Numbered from the stretch's first letter, positions 41,514-51,150 are shown. The stretch is DNA of 64,000 nt from Pedobacter sp. Leaf216 (GCF_001421515.1 NZ_LMKM01000001.1:175680-239679); one strand, 5' to 3'. A program made the numbers and translations. Notes: generated by a model from the sequence alone, not told the origin.

Positions 41514-43679
41514 TTAATTATTCTTAGGCATTAAACCTAAGTTCATTACATAATTACCTGATTGTTGCATAAAATCGCCCATAACTTTTAACGATTCATC
41601 TTCGATAAAATCGTAAGCATCCTGTTTGGTAATTTTATCTCCTTTTTTAATTGCAGGCAATCCGCGTAATGCTCTTAATTCATTTTGTCTGGTAAGTGTT
41701 TTCGATTCCTGAGCTTCACGTTCAGCTTTAAGCTTAGCCTCATTTAACGTTACAGAAACCTCAGCATCGCGTTTTTTAAGATCGGCGATATCTTGTTTCA
41801 GGTATTTAAAATCCAATGAATTTGCAACACGTTGCTCACTGTTCTTCATCAACTGTGCCTTAACGGTTGTTAAGTTTGCAACTGCTTTAAAGTTAGAACT
41901 TGGAATAACATCCCAAGGCAATGCAGATGGCTCAGTATCTTCACCAATTTTATCCATCGGATAGATAGAAGGGAAAACAACATCAGGCGTTACACCTTTG
42001 TGTTGGGTACTGCTTCCGGCCACACGGTAAAATTTAGCCATGGTTAAGTTAATCTGACCTAAATTAATATCAGCAGGGCTTGTGCCGTTTGGCGAAGTAC
42101 CTACCGTTTTATCTTTAGAAACCAAACCGGCAACTCTCTGTAACATGCTTGGGTTTACCAATTTATTTAAATCGATAGAAGATTGAACAGTACCTTTACC
42201 ATAGGTTTGGCTTCCCATAATAATACCACGTCCGTAATCTTGTATTGCCCCTGCAAAAATTTCTGACGCTGATGCACTCAGGCGGTCTACCATTACGCCA
42301 AAAGGACCATCCCATGCTACACCACTATTTTCGTCTTCATCTACTTCAATTTTACCACGTAAATCTTTTACCTGAACAACCGGGCCTTTATCAATAAACA
42401 AACCTGTTAATGAAATGGCCTCTACTAAAGAACCACCTCCATTACCGCGTAAATCCAATACAATCGCATTTACTTTATCATATGTTTTTAATGAATCGAT
42501 CAGTTTTCTTACATCACGTGTGGTACTTTTATAATTTTTATCACCAGCATTTGCTGCTTTAAAATCAGCGTAGAATGCGGGCAGCGTAATTATTCCGATC
42601 TTAATGTCTTTACCGTTGCTGTTGATCGTTTTAACTTTTTTCTTGGCAGAGGTTTCTTCCAAAATAATTTTATCGCGAACCAATTCAATTATGACTGGTT
42701 TTGATGACATTTCTTTACCTACCGGAATAACTTTTAAGCGGACTTTTGTGCCTTTAGGACCTTTAATTTTAGTTACCGTATTGTCTAATCTCCAGCCCAC
42801 AACATCAACAAATTCACCATCGCCTTGCGCTACAGCAATAATCCTGTCGCCTGCACTTAATTGTTTGCCTTTAAAAGCGGGTCCGCCGGCAATAATTTCC
42901 GAGATTTTAACCACTTCATTTTCCAATTGTAAACGGGCACCAATACCTTCAAATGAGCGCGACATATCCTCGTTAAAGGCAACCGCATTGCTAGGGTTAA
43001 AATAGTTGGTATGCGGATCGATTGATTCGGTAAATGCATCCATCAAAATCTGGAAAACATCCTGATTGTTTGTTTTTGAAGTTTGAGATTGCAGGTTTTG
43101 ATAACGTTTTGTTAATGTTTCTACATTCTTGGCTTCAGCTGTTCCTGCTAGGTTTAAATTGATCAGTTCATATTTAACACGTTTTTTCCAGGTATCATTT
43201 AAAGCTGTTGAAGAAACTGCCCAAGGCATTTTCTCCCTGTCGTAAACATAGGTATCGGTTTGATTGAAATCGAATTTGGTTTTGATCTGCGCTAAAGAGT
43301 AGCTAAAATATTCGTTTAACCTTTTAGCATAAACATTATAGATGAAAAACGGACCACTTAAATCGCCATTTTTAAAATCATCATCAAGTGTATACCTATA
43401 CTTTTCAAATTCCTTGATATCCGATGCTAAGAAATAATTCTTTCCCTGGTCTAAAGATTTAATGTACTTATCTAAAATAATAGAAGATATGGAATCATTA
43501 ATCTGAATTTTTTTGTAATTATAGCTTTCAATCAGGTTTACAACCTCCTTAATAACCAATTGTTGTTGCTCATCAGGTTTTACATTGGTAACACCCTCAA
43601 CCATGGGCTGAGTTTTAGGTGCAGCATGACAAGCAAGTACTGCCGCAGTAAAAATTACAAAAAATATTCTCTTTAACAT
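41514..43679 (-). CDS. Carboxy-terminal processing protease (S41, Tsp/Prc type)
   Basis: This 721-residue lipoprotein-like protease (leader MLKRIFFVIFTAAVLAC, Cys17) has an N-terminal helical region, a PDZ domain (IGARLQLENEVVKISEIIAGGPA ... LSAGDRIIAVAQ), and the S41 core with VLDLRGNGGGSLVEAISLTG and the Ser-Lys site SASASEIFAGAIQDYGRGIIMG then TYGKGTVQ. The C-terminal DUF3340 part follows, as in E. coli Prc. It trims periplasmic proteins at their C-termini. The ATG at 43679 is preferred because it gives a lipobox; two earlier in-frame ATGs would bury the signal. Confidence 0.93.
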   Translation of the reverse strand: MLKRIFFVIFTAAVLACHAAPKTQPMVEGVTNVKPDEQQQLVIKEVVNLIESYNYKKIQINDSISSIILDKYIKSLDQGKNYFLASDIKEFEKYRYTLDDDFKNGDLSGPFFIYNVYAKRLNEYFSYSLAQIKTKFDFNQTDTYVYDREKMPWAVSSTALNDTWKKRVKYELINLNLAGTAEAKNVETLTKRYQNLQSQTSKTNNQDVFQILMDAFTESIDPHTNYFNPSNAVAFNEDMSRSFEGIGARLQLENEVVKISEIIAGGPAFKGKQLSAGDRIIAVAQGDGEFVDVVGWRLDNTVTKIKGPKGTKVRLKVIPVGKEMSSKPVIIELVRDKIILEETSAKKKVKTINSNGKDIKIGIITLPAFYADFKAANAGDKNYKSTTRDVRKLIDSLKTYDKVNAIVLDLRGNGGGSLVEAISLTGLFIDKGPVVQVKDLRGKIEVDEDENSGVAWDGPFGVMVDRLSASASEIFAGAIQDYGRGIIMGSQTYGKGTVQSSIDLNKLVNPSMLQRVAGLVSKDKTVGTSPNGTSPADINLGQINLTMAKFYRVAGSSTQHKGVTPDVVFPSIYPMDKIGEDTEPSALPWDVIPSSNFKAVANLTTVKAQLMKNSEQRVANSLDFKYLKQDIADLKKRDAEVSVTLNEAKLKAEREAQESKTLTRQNELRALRGLPAIKKGDKITKQDAYDFIEDESLKVMGDFMQQSGNYVMNLGLMPKNN

Positions 43680-43752
43680 CTCTTTAAATGATTTAAAATC
43701 CATTTCCAATTCTATATAGCCAATATGATACCATTTTAGCAAAAAAACAAAA

Positions 43753-43778
43753 AAGAGACAGCATTATTACCGTCTCTT
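43753..43778 (-). terminator. Terminator downstream of the secreted TPR gene
   Basis: AAGAGAC and GTCTCTT form a 7-bp stem with a 12-base loop. On the reverse strand a long T-rich run follows. It lies 160 bases beyond the TPR gene stop codon and just before the S41 gene start. Confidence 0.65.
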
Positions 43779-43937
43779 GTTAAAACTTTATCAAATCTAA
43801 CTAAAAGCTTTTTATTTAACAATTTCTATAGGAGAACGTTGAGCCTTATTTTTTGTTTTAAAAGGGAACTGATTTTGACTAATTAAAGACGCAAAAAGAT
43901 CAGCTATGAGGAAGAAGAGAGGGTTTAAATGCTTAAA

Positions 43938-44630
43938 CTAGCTTGGATTTACTTTTTTGCTTGTTGTTTTACTTGCAATTACTTCTCTTGCATCTTTAAT
44001 CTGTGATTTATATTGAGAAGTTTTAATTGAATTGGCAATCCATTCTGCTGATTTAAGATCGCGGAGGGCAAGTGTGAAATCCTTCTTTTTGATTTTTACC
44101 TGAACAATCCCTAAAATAGATTCGATGTATGCGTTATTATTTTTGGATTGTTTTGCAAGGATACCCTGTTGAGTATAAAACCACATAGACTGCGTGTATT
44201 TGGTATTTGCCAGATAAACTTTACCCAATAGGCTATAAGTATTCATTACACCCGCTCTATTGCCTGTTTTAGAATAGTTTTTTAGCGCAACGTTTAAAAG
44301 AATCTGTTCTGCATCACTAAAACGGCCCAACTGATAATGCATGCTGCTCATTTTGATAATGGCCTGGCCGTACCTGTTGAAGTTTTTTACAGCATTATAT
44401 TCGAAAGCGGCTTTTCCGAATAAGGTAAGGGCTTCGTTAAAATCTCCTTTTCGCTCTAAATCTTCTGCTTCCTCAAAAAAAGAATTTCCGTCTTCCAAAT
44501 CAAATTTAGATACCGCAATATTAATAGCGCTACCTCCATTTGGTTCCTGGATTTCAGTTTTATCTATGTTTTGAGCTTGTAATTGTAATGATGCGAAAAG
44601 GCCAATCAAAGCCAATACAATCTTGGTCAT
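43938..44630 (-). CDS. Secreted TPR-like protein
   Basis: This 230-residue protein has a signal peptide (residues 1-19, LQAQ at 17-20) and then helical repeats of TPR type: FEEAEDLERKGDFNEALTLFGKAAFEY, AIIKMSSMHYQLGRFSDAEQILLNVAL, NTYSLLGKVYLANTKYTQSM and SILGIVQVKIKKKDFTLALRDL. It should be a periplasmic scaffold or adaptor. It begins 30 bases after the isoaspartyl peptidase stop codon on the same strand, so it may belong to the iaaA transcript, but a link to cyanophycin use is not shown. Confidence 0.75.
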   Translation of the reverse strand: MTKIVLALIGLFASLQLQAQNIDKTEIQEPNGGSAINIAVSKFDLEDGNSFFEEAEDLERKGDFNEALTLFGKAAFEYNAVKNFNRYGQAIIKMSSMHYQLGRFSDAEQILLNVALKNYSKTGNRAGVMNTYSLLGKVYLANTKYTQSMWFYTQQGILAKQSKNNNAYIESILGIVQVKIKKKDFTLALRDLKSAEWIANSIKTSQYKSQIKDAREVIASKTTSKKVNPS

Positions 44631-44659
44631 GCAACAAAAATAATACTTTAAATCTAATT

Positions 44660-45502
44660 TCAGCTAAATACCTGTAAATTAACATCAAAAGATGCCCAAA
44701 CCATGTATGGGTGTGAATCGCAATGGTATACCTCGCCTATAGCGGTTATGCCAACAACTCCTGCAAAGCCATCAAAAGCCTTAAGTTCATCAAAAGATTT
44801 ATCAGATGCATCCTTCAAAGAAAAGCCATCAGTAACACGGGTAACGATTTTAGCAGCCAGTGCCCCGCTCACTATATCTTCGCCAACACCTGTACAGGAT
44901 ATACCTGCATATTGATTTGCATAATTGCCAGCAACAGTTGCAGAATCACTCACCCGGCAAGGAATTTCGAACCCTTTGCCACCGGTTGATGTTGCAGCAG
45001 CCAAATTTCCATCTGCATCGAGCGCAACACAACCTACAGTGCCTTTATTGTTTTTTGAATTTAATTTAGCTTCATATTCTGATTGACGTTGCGCGGTAAT
45101 GGGATTATAATAGTCGAACCCATTATCCCTGGCAAACTGCTGTGCACCAGCTCCGCTTAAAACACGGTCGTCATAAGTTAATAAGTTCTGTGCAATTTCA
45201 ATCGGGTTTTTAACATCCTCAATATTGATCACTCCACTAAATTTTTCTGTTTTGCCATCCATTAAAGCAGCACTTAACCGCACCTTACCATCGCTTTGGA
45301 TCTGTGAGCCAATACCTGCATTAAATAACTCATTATCCTCCAGCAGTGCAACAGTATACACAACGGTTTCTAAAGCCGTATGCGTTTTTAAATATTCATG
45401 CCCAAGCGCAACAATAGAAGCCAAAGCATCTTGTTTCGCCTTTTTTGTTTCCTGATTGGTAGACGATTCACTAAAAAATCCTCCGTGTATGATGAGTTTC
45501 AT
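44660..45502 (-). CDS. iaaA: Isoaspartyl peptidase / plant-type asparaginase
   Basis: This 280-residue Ntn hydrolase is made as a precursor that cleaves itself before Thr155 (NKGTVGCVALDADGNLAAATSTGG), the N-terminal nucleophile of the small subunit. NAGIGSQIQSDG near residue 61 and VSDSATVAGNYAN near 189 are family motifs. The enzyme splits beta-aspartyl dipeptides, including the beta-Asp-Arg released from cyanophycin. The gene lies 69 bases downstream of cphB on the same strand, which strongly supports that substrate here. The length is on the short side for the family but complete. Confidence 0.92.
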   Translation of the reverse strand: MKLIIHGGFFSESSTNQETKKAKQDALASIVALGHEYLKTHTALETVVYTVALLEDNELFNAGIGSQIQSDGKVRLSAALMDGKTEKFSGVINIEDVKNPIEIAQNLLTYDDRVLSGAGAQQFARDNGFDYYNPITAQRQSEYEAKLNSKNNKGTVGCVALDADGNLAAATSTGGKGFEIPCRVSDSATVAGNYANQYAGISCTGVGEDIVSGALAAKIVTRVTDGFSLKDASDKSFDELKAFDGFAGVVGITAIGEVYHCDSHPYMVWASFDVNLQVFS

Positions 45503-45571
45503 CTTTTAAATTTGTGTATTAAAACAATTATTATGAGCGTTTGGCTTTAAATCCTACACCATAATCTTCAT

Positions 45572-46447
45572 TTAAGATATAGGAATAACTTTTGGATGAT
45601 GAATAACCAAACTATGGTCTGTTAAATCATAAACGTCACCATCACACATTACATGTACCACCATATTTTTAATCGAGACCGGTTGGCCCATTTCTACATC
45701 GGTTAAATTGGTATCGGCCATATTGCGTCCATCTACCAAAATCACCATCCCGGAGCCGATCGCTTCCATAATATGCCCGTCGGAGATAAAAAGACCTGTA
45801 TCTTCGCCAAGGCCGATGCCTAAAATACCCGGGTTACTGGCCGCAGCATACAGTAATCTACCAATTCTGCCGCGCTGAACAAAGTGTGTATCTACAATAA
45901 CATCATCAATAAAGCCAAGGCCGCCAGTAATTTTCACTTCCCCTTTTAACAAAGCATCTTTGCTGCTGCCCTGGTAAATCATGTTTTTAGAACTCGCCGC
46001 CGCACCTGCAGAAGTACCTGCAATTACCACAGGTTCATTTCTATATTTTTCGAGTAAAATCTGGTGAATTTTTGTCCCACCGAAGATCGAAGAAAGACGG
46101 AGTTGATCGCCACCTGTAAAAATAATCACTTCAGCTGCTTTGATCCGTTCGTAATTTTCGTCAGAATTGGCTTCTTCACGATTGGTGATATTTAATACAC
46201 CAACATTATGAACATCCAGTTGTGCGTAAGCCTTTATGTACTCTTCGCCAACTTTTTCGGGCATTAATGAAGCCGTAGTAATGATTTCGAAGCGGGATTG
46301 TGTGTCTCTTAATGATTCTGTAGTAATCCGTTTAAGAATTCCACGCTCAAAAAAATTCATGTTTTCAGGGAGGCCAAATTGCGTTTCTGCGAAGCTACCT
46401 GTGTTTATTGCGCCGCCAATAATGATGAGTTTACCTTTCGGAACCAT
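45572..46447 (-). CDS. cphB: Cyanophycinase
   Basis: This 291-residue serine peptidase of the S51 family cuts cyanophycin into beta-Asp-Arg dipeptides. The catalytic Ser146 lies in the elbow VVIAGTSAGAAASS. FTGGDQLRLSSIFGGT near residue 110 and HFVQRGRIGRLLYA, GIGLGEDTGLFI near 225-245 match the family. There is no signal peptide, so it should act on intracellular granules. The start at 46447 (MVPKGKLIIIGG) is chosen over longer in-frame starts that overlap a -7 promoter element TATATTTG. It diverges from cphA across 294 bases. Confidence 0.93.
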   Translation of the reverse strand: MVPKGKLIIIGGAINTGSFAETQFGLPENMNFFERGILKRITTESLRDTQSRFEIITTASLMPEKVGEEYIKAYAQLDVHNVGVLNITNREEANSDENYERIKAAEVIIFTGGDQLRLSSIFGGTKIHQILLEKYRNEPVVIAGTSAGAAASSKNMIYQGSSKDALLKGEVKITGGLGFIDDVIVDTHFVQRGRIGRLLYAAASNPGILGIGLGEDTGLFISDGHIMEAIGSGMVILVDGRNMADTNLTDVEMGQPVSIKNMVVHVMCDGDVYDLTDHSLVIHHPKVIPIS

Positions 46448-46477
46448 TCTTTGTGTATTATATTGTATCAAAAAACC

Positions 46478-46485
46478 CAAATATA
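46478..46485 (-). promoter_or_regulatory. -7 promoter element of cphB
   Basis: Reverse-strand TATATTTG fits TAnnTTTG, 30 bases before the cphB ATG. It lies inside the longer open frame, which would not be fully transcribed from here. No -33 TTTG match was found at the standard spacing. Confidence 0.5.
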
Positions 46486-46741
46486 TAGGCTTAAGATAAA
46501 AAACACGACTTTTTTTGTCAATAATATTCAAATTATTAACAAACCTTAAAATAATCTAACCTAAATTTAACGTTATTGTACTTGAAAATAAAACAAATAC
46601 ACCTTAAAATTGATTTAGCTAAATGAGGCACCTATTTTCAAAATAAATGCATAATTTACAGTCATCAATTTCTTTCTTTAAATTGAATAAAACAGGCTGT
46701 TTCAAATGCCTGATTTACCTAAAAAACGAACAAAATATTAC

Positions 46742-49357
46742 ATGAAGATATCAAACATACAAGTATTGAGAGGGCCAAATATTTGGTCGATTAGCCGGAA
46801 GAAACTGATTCAGATGCGTCTGGATTTAGAAGATTTAGAACAAAAACCAACCAATGTAATAGAAGGATTTAGCGAACGGATAGAGAAACTATTGCCAAGT
46901 ATGTTTACCCACCGCTGTTCTAAAGGGGTAGAAGGCGGTTTTTTTACCCGCGTGAAAGAAGGAACATGGATGGGCCATGTAATTGAGCACATAGCTTTAG
47001 AAATTCAGACTCTTGCAGGCATGGAAACCGGATTCGGTAGAACACGCCAAACCAAAACTGAAGGCATTTATAATGTGGTATTCAGCTATCTGGAAGAAAA
47101 AGTAGGTGTTTATGCTGCTGAAGCTGCCGTAAAAATTGCCGAAGCTTTAATTAATAATGAAGAATACGATCTGGAGCACGACATCCGTAGGATGAAAGAA
47201 ATTCGTGAGCTGGAAGCTTTGGGTCCAAGTACGGGCTCAATAGTGGAAGAGGCAGTGAGCAGAAGCATTCCATGGATCAGACTGAACAAAAGCTCTCTGG
47301 TGCAATTGGGATACGGCAAAAACCAGGTTCGTTTTAGGGCCACCATGACTGAAAAAACCAGTAGCATTGCGGTAGATATTGCAAGCAATAAGGAGGAAAC
47401 GAAACGTTTGCTCACTGAGGCGGCTATTCCGGTCGCATCTGGCGTTACCATTTCCAATATTGATGACCTTGAAGCTTCGGTTAAAAAAGTTGGCTTTCCG
47501 TTGGTGTTCAAACCGCTTGATGGAAATCATGGAAAGGGAGCAACCATCAACGTTAAAACGATGGAAGATTCTATTGCTGCTTTTGAATATGCAAAAACTT
47601 ATTCGAGAAGGGTTATTATTGAAAAATTCATTACCGGATACGATTTTCGTGTATTGGTAATTGACCATAAAGTAATTGCAGCGGCTCAACGCGATCCTGC
47701 GCATGTAAGAGGTAACGGAATCCATACCATTCAGGAGCTTATTGATAAGGAAAACGAAGATCCACGCCGTGGTTACGGACACGAAAACGTGTTAACCGAG
47801 ATTGCTGTAGACCGTGATACGTTAGATCTGCTTGCCAAAAAAGAATATACTTTAGAAACCATCCCCGAAAAAGGAGAGGTTGTTTATTTAAAATCAACCG
47901 CTAATTTAAGTACCGGCGGAACATCGATTGATGTAACTGATATTGTTCACCCTCAAAATATCTTTATTTGTGAAAGGATTTCGAGGGTAATCGGTTTGGA
48001 TATTTGCGGTATCGATATTATGGCCCAAAATCTTACTCAGCCCTTAACCGAAAATGGCGGTGTTGTTTTAGAGGTTAATGCGGCACCGGGATTTAGGATG
48101 CACCTAGCCCCGAGCGAAGGCTTACCTAGAAACGTTGCCGCATCGGTAATTGATATGCTGTATCCTCAGGGTAAATTATCACAGATTCCAATTATTGCCG
48201 TTACCGGAACGAACGGTAAAACCACCACAACCCGATTAATTGCACACATTATCCGTAGCAATGGTAAGCGTGTGGGCTTTACTACCAGTGATGGCGTATA
48301 TGTGCACAATACCATGCTGATGAAAGGCGATACCACGGGGCCTGTAAGTGCGGAGTTTATCTTAAAAGACCCAACCGTAGAATTTGCTGTTTTGGAAACG
48401 GCCCGTGGCGGAATTTTAAGGGCAGGATTAGGTTTTAATGCCTGTGATATTGGTGTGGTAACCAATATTCAGGAAGATCACTTAGGCATTTCAGATATCC
48501 ATAACCTTGACGATTTAACTCGCGTTAAAGCGGTTGTAATTGGTGCAGTGCGCCGTAAAGGCTGGGCTGTATTAAATGCTGATAACGGGTATTGTGTGCG
48601 CATTGCCAAAGATGCACGCTGTAATGTTGCTTATTTCAGTATGGATGAAAACAATCCGGTAATTAAGGAGCATTGCAGAAAAGGTGGCATTGCAGCCATT
48701 TACGAAAACGGATTTATCACCATTAAAACAGGCGACTGGAAACTTCGCGTAGATAAAGCAACTCATATTCCTTTAACTTTTGGTGGCTCGGTAAACTTTA
48801 TGATCCAAAATGTTCTTGCCGCAACGCTTGCTACCTATTTGTGGGGTTATAAACCGGAAGATATCCGTTTGTCATTGGAAACTTTTATTCCATCTGCAGC
48901 ACATACTCCCGGCAGAATGAATGTTTTCAGATTTAAGGATTTTAAAGTATTAGTTGATTTTGCGCACAATCCAGATGGATTTAATGGTGTTAAATCTTTT
49001 TTACAAAGTGTTGAAGCAACAGAACATGTAGGCATAATATCTGGAACCGGCGACAGAAGAGACGAAGATATTATCGAAACTGCCCGTATTTCAGCACAAA
49101 TGTTCGATAAGATCTACATCTGTCAGGAAAAGTATTTAAGGGGAAGAGATCAGCAGCAACTGGTTGATTTATTGGTGCAAGGAATTAAAGAGGTAGATCC
49201 CAATAAAGAAATCATTATCAATAATAAAAGTACCGAATGTTTGCAGATTGCAATTGAAACTGCTCAAAAAGGTTCTTATTTAACGATTTTAAGTAATACG
49301 ATCGACAATACAATTCAGCGTGTTACTGAACATTTAGACCGTGAACTGGAGTCATAA
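46742..49357 (+). CDS. cphA: Cyanophycin synthetase
   Basis: This 871-residue enzyme builds multi-L-arginyl-poly-L-aspartate with ATP. The N-terminal domain opens ISNIQVLRGPNIWSISRKKLI and has GTWMGHVIEHIALEIQTLAG. An ATP-grasp domain (about residues 210-470) contains FPLVFKPLDGNHGKGATINV and VLEVNAAPGFRMH and adds Asp. A Mur-ligase-like domain with the Walker loop VTGTNGKTTTTRL (about 489-495) and VLETARGGILRAGLGF adds Arg. The domain order and length are those of cyanobacterial CphA1. Start 46742 (MKISNIQ) is taken from homologues. It is divergent from cphB-iaaA. Confidence 0.95.
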   Translation: MKISNIQVLRGPNIWSISRKKLIQMRLDLEDLEQKPTNVIEGFSERIEKLLPSMFTHRCSKGVEGGFFTRVKEGTWMGHVIEHIALEIQTLAGMETGFGRTRQTKTEGIYNVVFSYLEEKVGVYAAEAAVKIAEALINNEEYDLEHDIRRMKEIRELEALGPSTGSIVEEAVSRSIPWIRLNKSSLVQLGYGKNQVRFRATMTEKTSSIAVDIASNKEETKRLLTEAAIPVASGVTISNIDDLEASVKKVGFPLVFKPLDGNHGKGATINVKTMEDSIAAFEYAKTYSRRVIIEKFITGYDFRVLVIDHKVIAAAQRDPAHVRGNGIHTIQELIDKENEDPRRGYGHENVLTEIAVDRDTLDLLAKKEYTLETIPEKGEVVYLKSTANLSTGGTSIDVTDIVHPQNIFICERISRVIGLDICGIDIMAQNLTQPLTENGGVVLEVNAAPGFRMHLAPSEGLPRNVAASVIDMLYPQGKLSQIPIIAVTGTNGKTTTTRLIAHIIRSNGKRVGFTTSDGVYVHNTMLMKGDTTGPVSAEFILKDPTVEFAVLETARGGILRAGLGFNACDIGVVTNIQEDHLGISDIHNLDDLTRVKAVVIGAVRRKGWAVLNADNGYCVRIAKDARCNVAYFSMDENNPVIKEHCRKGGIAAIYENGFITIKTGDWKLRVDKATHIPLTFGGSVNFMIQNVLAATLATYLWGYKPEDIRLSLETFIPSAAHTPGRMNVFRFKDFKVLVDFAHNPDGFNGVKSFLQSVEATEHVGIISGTGDRRDEDIIETARISAQMFDKIYICQEKYLRGRDQQQLVDLLVQGIKEVDPNKEIIINNKSTECLQIAIETAQKGSYLTILSNTIDNTIQRVTEHLDRELES

Positions 49358-49451
49358 TTTTCAATTTTATTATGCTACCCATCTTTATCTTGAATTCATT
49401 TTAGGATTTTAAATAGCAGAATTGTTATGCTTATCATGACGGAAACCCATA

Positions 49452-49486
49452 AAAAAGCCCTCTTTCGAAACTAAAGAGGGCTTTTT
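49452..49486. terminator. Bidirectional terminator after cphA
   Basis: AAAAAGCCCTCTTT and AAAGAGGGCTTTTT form a perfect 14-bp stem with a seven-base loop. The A and T runs on either side let it serve both cphA and the convergent PA2169-type gene. Confidence 0.93.
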
Positions 49487-49504
49487 ATTGAATATCCTTT
49501 TTAT

Positions 49505-49960
49505 TTATGCTTGTGCATCACGCAATCTTTTAATCTCGTCGTGTGATGTTCTTAATGATGCTTTTTGATCAGAAATCAGTTCTCTAATATTCGATGGAAG
49601 ATCTTCTTCTTCTAAAGCCATTTTATATCCATTTTGAGCGGCATCTTCACCAAATTCACAATTGTTTAAAACTGTTTTACGGTCGTGTCCGGTAAAAATT
49701 GCTTTAACATCCATCCAAGCCCTATAAATTTTACCAGAGTTGGTTGTTCCTGTTTCAATATCTTCGCCCAATGCAGCTACTTCTGTAGCTAAAGCCATTT
49801 TATATTTTTGGCTCTCGGCAATCATATTTAAAAATAGTGTTTTTAGATCAGCGTCGCCATCTTTTAATTCCTGACGGGCTTTTTCATAACCCTCAATACG
49901 GTCGTTATTGATTTGAACAAGGTCGTTTAATATTTCTGCTGTTGCTGTTGTCGTTTTCAT
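49505..49960 (-). CDS. PA2169-family four-helix-bundle protein (DUF2383)
   Basis: This 151-residue protein has a ferritin-like four-helix bundle. Landmarks are ILNDLVQINNDRIEGYEKARQEL, LKTLFLNMIAESQKYKMALATEV, GKIYRAWMDVKAIFTGHDRKTVLNNCEFGEDAAQNGYKMAL and LPSNIRELISDQKASLRTSHDEIKRLRD. The family is stress-associated but of unknown function; the bundle resembles Dps/ferritin without an obvious ferroxidase set. The ATG at 49960 (MKTTTATAEIL) is used, since an upstream extension has poor composition. It is convergent with cphA, separated by a terminator. Confidence 0.9.
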   Translation of the reverse strand: MKTTTATAEILNDLVQINNDRIEGYEKARQELKDGDADLKTLFLNMIAESQKYKMALATEVAALGEDIETGTTNSGKIYRAWMDVKAIFTGHDRKTVLNNCEFGEDAAQNGYKMALEEEDLPSNIRELISDQKASLRTSHDEIKRLRDAQA

Positions 49961-50063
49961 GTTGTTATTTTTATAGTTTTGATGTATAAGAGCAACACCT
50001 ACAATCAAAAAAAGGTTTGTCATATTTTTGATTGGTTACAACAGATCGCTAAAGATGAACCGC

Positions 50064-50981
50064 TTATTCTTTAGAAAAATACTGTGTAAGTTTTTCTTTT
50101 ACGAATCTTCTCACCCGCATAACCATATTGCCCTTCCGTTTGATCAGAAAGTTTTTTATGGCTGCATATGCAATAGGATCTTCAGCAATAACTGCCGGAA
50201 ATTCGGTAATTGGTTTCGGATTGATAATAACGTTATAGATGTCATTTATGCCGGAGTGCACTCCTGTTCCATCGTGCCCAATGTTGTTCACAAGCGATTG
50301 TGATGGATTAAGCGTTATACCTCCTTTTAAAAAGATGGAAGCATACCATCTTATGGCCCAGCTATTGTTTTTTCCTTTTTTAAACTCCTGCATTTGTTTC
50401 CAGAAATTCATTTTGTTGTCGATAGAAAACGTTGCACGCTTCTTTTTATCAAACTGTTTTAAGAGCAAGTCTATATTAGGTTCAAAATTTTTCCAGGCTC
50501 TTCCCCATGTTGCCCATCCCCAACTTGTTGCAGCCCTGTAAAAAAAAGATTGCGGCAATGTTTCCGTCTTTAAAGGATACATATAAGCACCGATATGCAT
50601 TACCTTTTCTTCTTTGCGGTAACGGTTTAGGGCATCATTAAAATATGCCAGCGTATGGGGCGAGGTAACCAGATCATCTTCAAAAACAATCACCTGATCG
50701 TATTCCTCTACTAATTGGCTTACCCCTGCGATTACCGAATTGGCCAATCCGGCATTATTTTTACTTTCAATAACCTTGACAGATTTAAATCCGTCGATTT
50801 TTTTTATGATTTTCCGTACCGCAGCAACTTTTTCTTTATCCTGATCCGTTTTTGCCCCGTCAGAAAAGATGTATAAGTGGCTTTGTTCAGCCAGTTCGTT
50901 CTGCTGGAGAAATTTGATTGTCCGCTCGGTATGTTGCGGGCGGTTATATACGAAAAGTGCTATTGGAGCAAGGTTTTGCAT
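50064..50981 (-). CDS. Glycosyltransferase, GT-A fold
   Basis: This 305-residue protein opens LAPIALFVYNRPQHTERTIKFLQQ, the nucleotide-sugar-binding start of GT2/GNT-I-like enzymes, and continues with IVFEDDLVTSPHTLAYFNDAL, where E-D-D is the metal-binding DxD equivalent, and RAATSWGWATWGRAWKNFE near residue 160. It transfers a sugar to an unknown acceptor on the cytoplasmic side. It is the last gene of a reverse-strand unit with a flippase and two methyltransferases, so assembly of a surface glycan is likely. Confidence 0.83.
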   Translation of the reverse strand: MQNLAPIALFVYNRPQHTERTIKFLQQNELAEQSHLYIFSDGAKTDQDKEKVAAVRKIIKKIDGFKSVKVIESKNNAGLANSVIAGVSQLVEEYDQVIVFEDDLVTSPHTLAYFNDALNRYRKEEKVMHIGAYMYPLKTETLPQSFFYRAATSWGWATWGRAWKNFEPNIDLLLKQFDKKKRATFSIDNKMNFWKQMQEFKKGKNNSWAIRWYASIFLKGGITLNPSQSLVNNIGHDGTGVHSGINDIYNVIINPKPITEFPAVIAEDPIAYAAIKNFLIKRKGNMVMRVRRFVKEKLTQYFSKE

Positions 50982-51033
50982 TTTTGTTTTATAAATTACC
51001 CTATCAATAAATTGGCCAGTTGCTGTTATTCAT

Positions 51034-51139
51034 CGTCATTTTGATCCGATAGCTACCGGATAAAGCATCGCGGACTGGAGAAAAATGATCAAACCTAGCA
51101 TGAAGTAAAAAGATTTCTCGGCTTCATTTCGAAATGACG
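51034..51139. repeat. Palindromic intergenic repeat, CGTCAT family (long copy)
   Basis: The left end CGTCATTTTGATCCG and the right end CTTCATTTCGAAATGACG keep the termini. The interior has GATAGC-TACCGGATAAAGCATCG and AAAGATTTCTCGGC segments typical of the family. At 106 bases it is the longest copy, set between two glycan-unit genes. Confidence 0.72.
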
Positions 51140-51150
51140 GTCTTTCTAAT

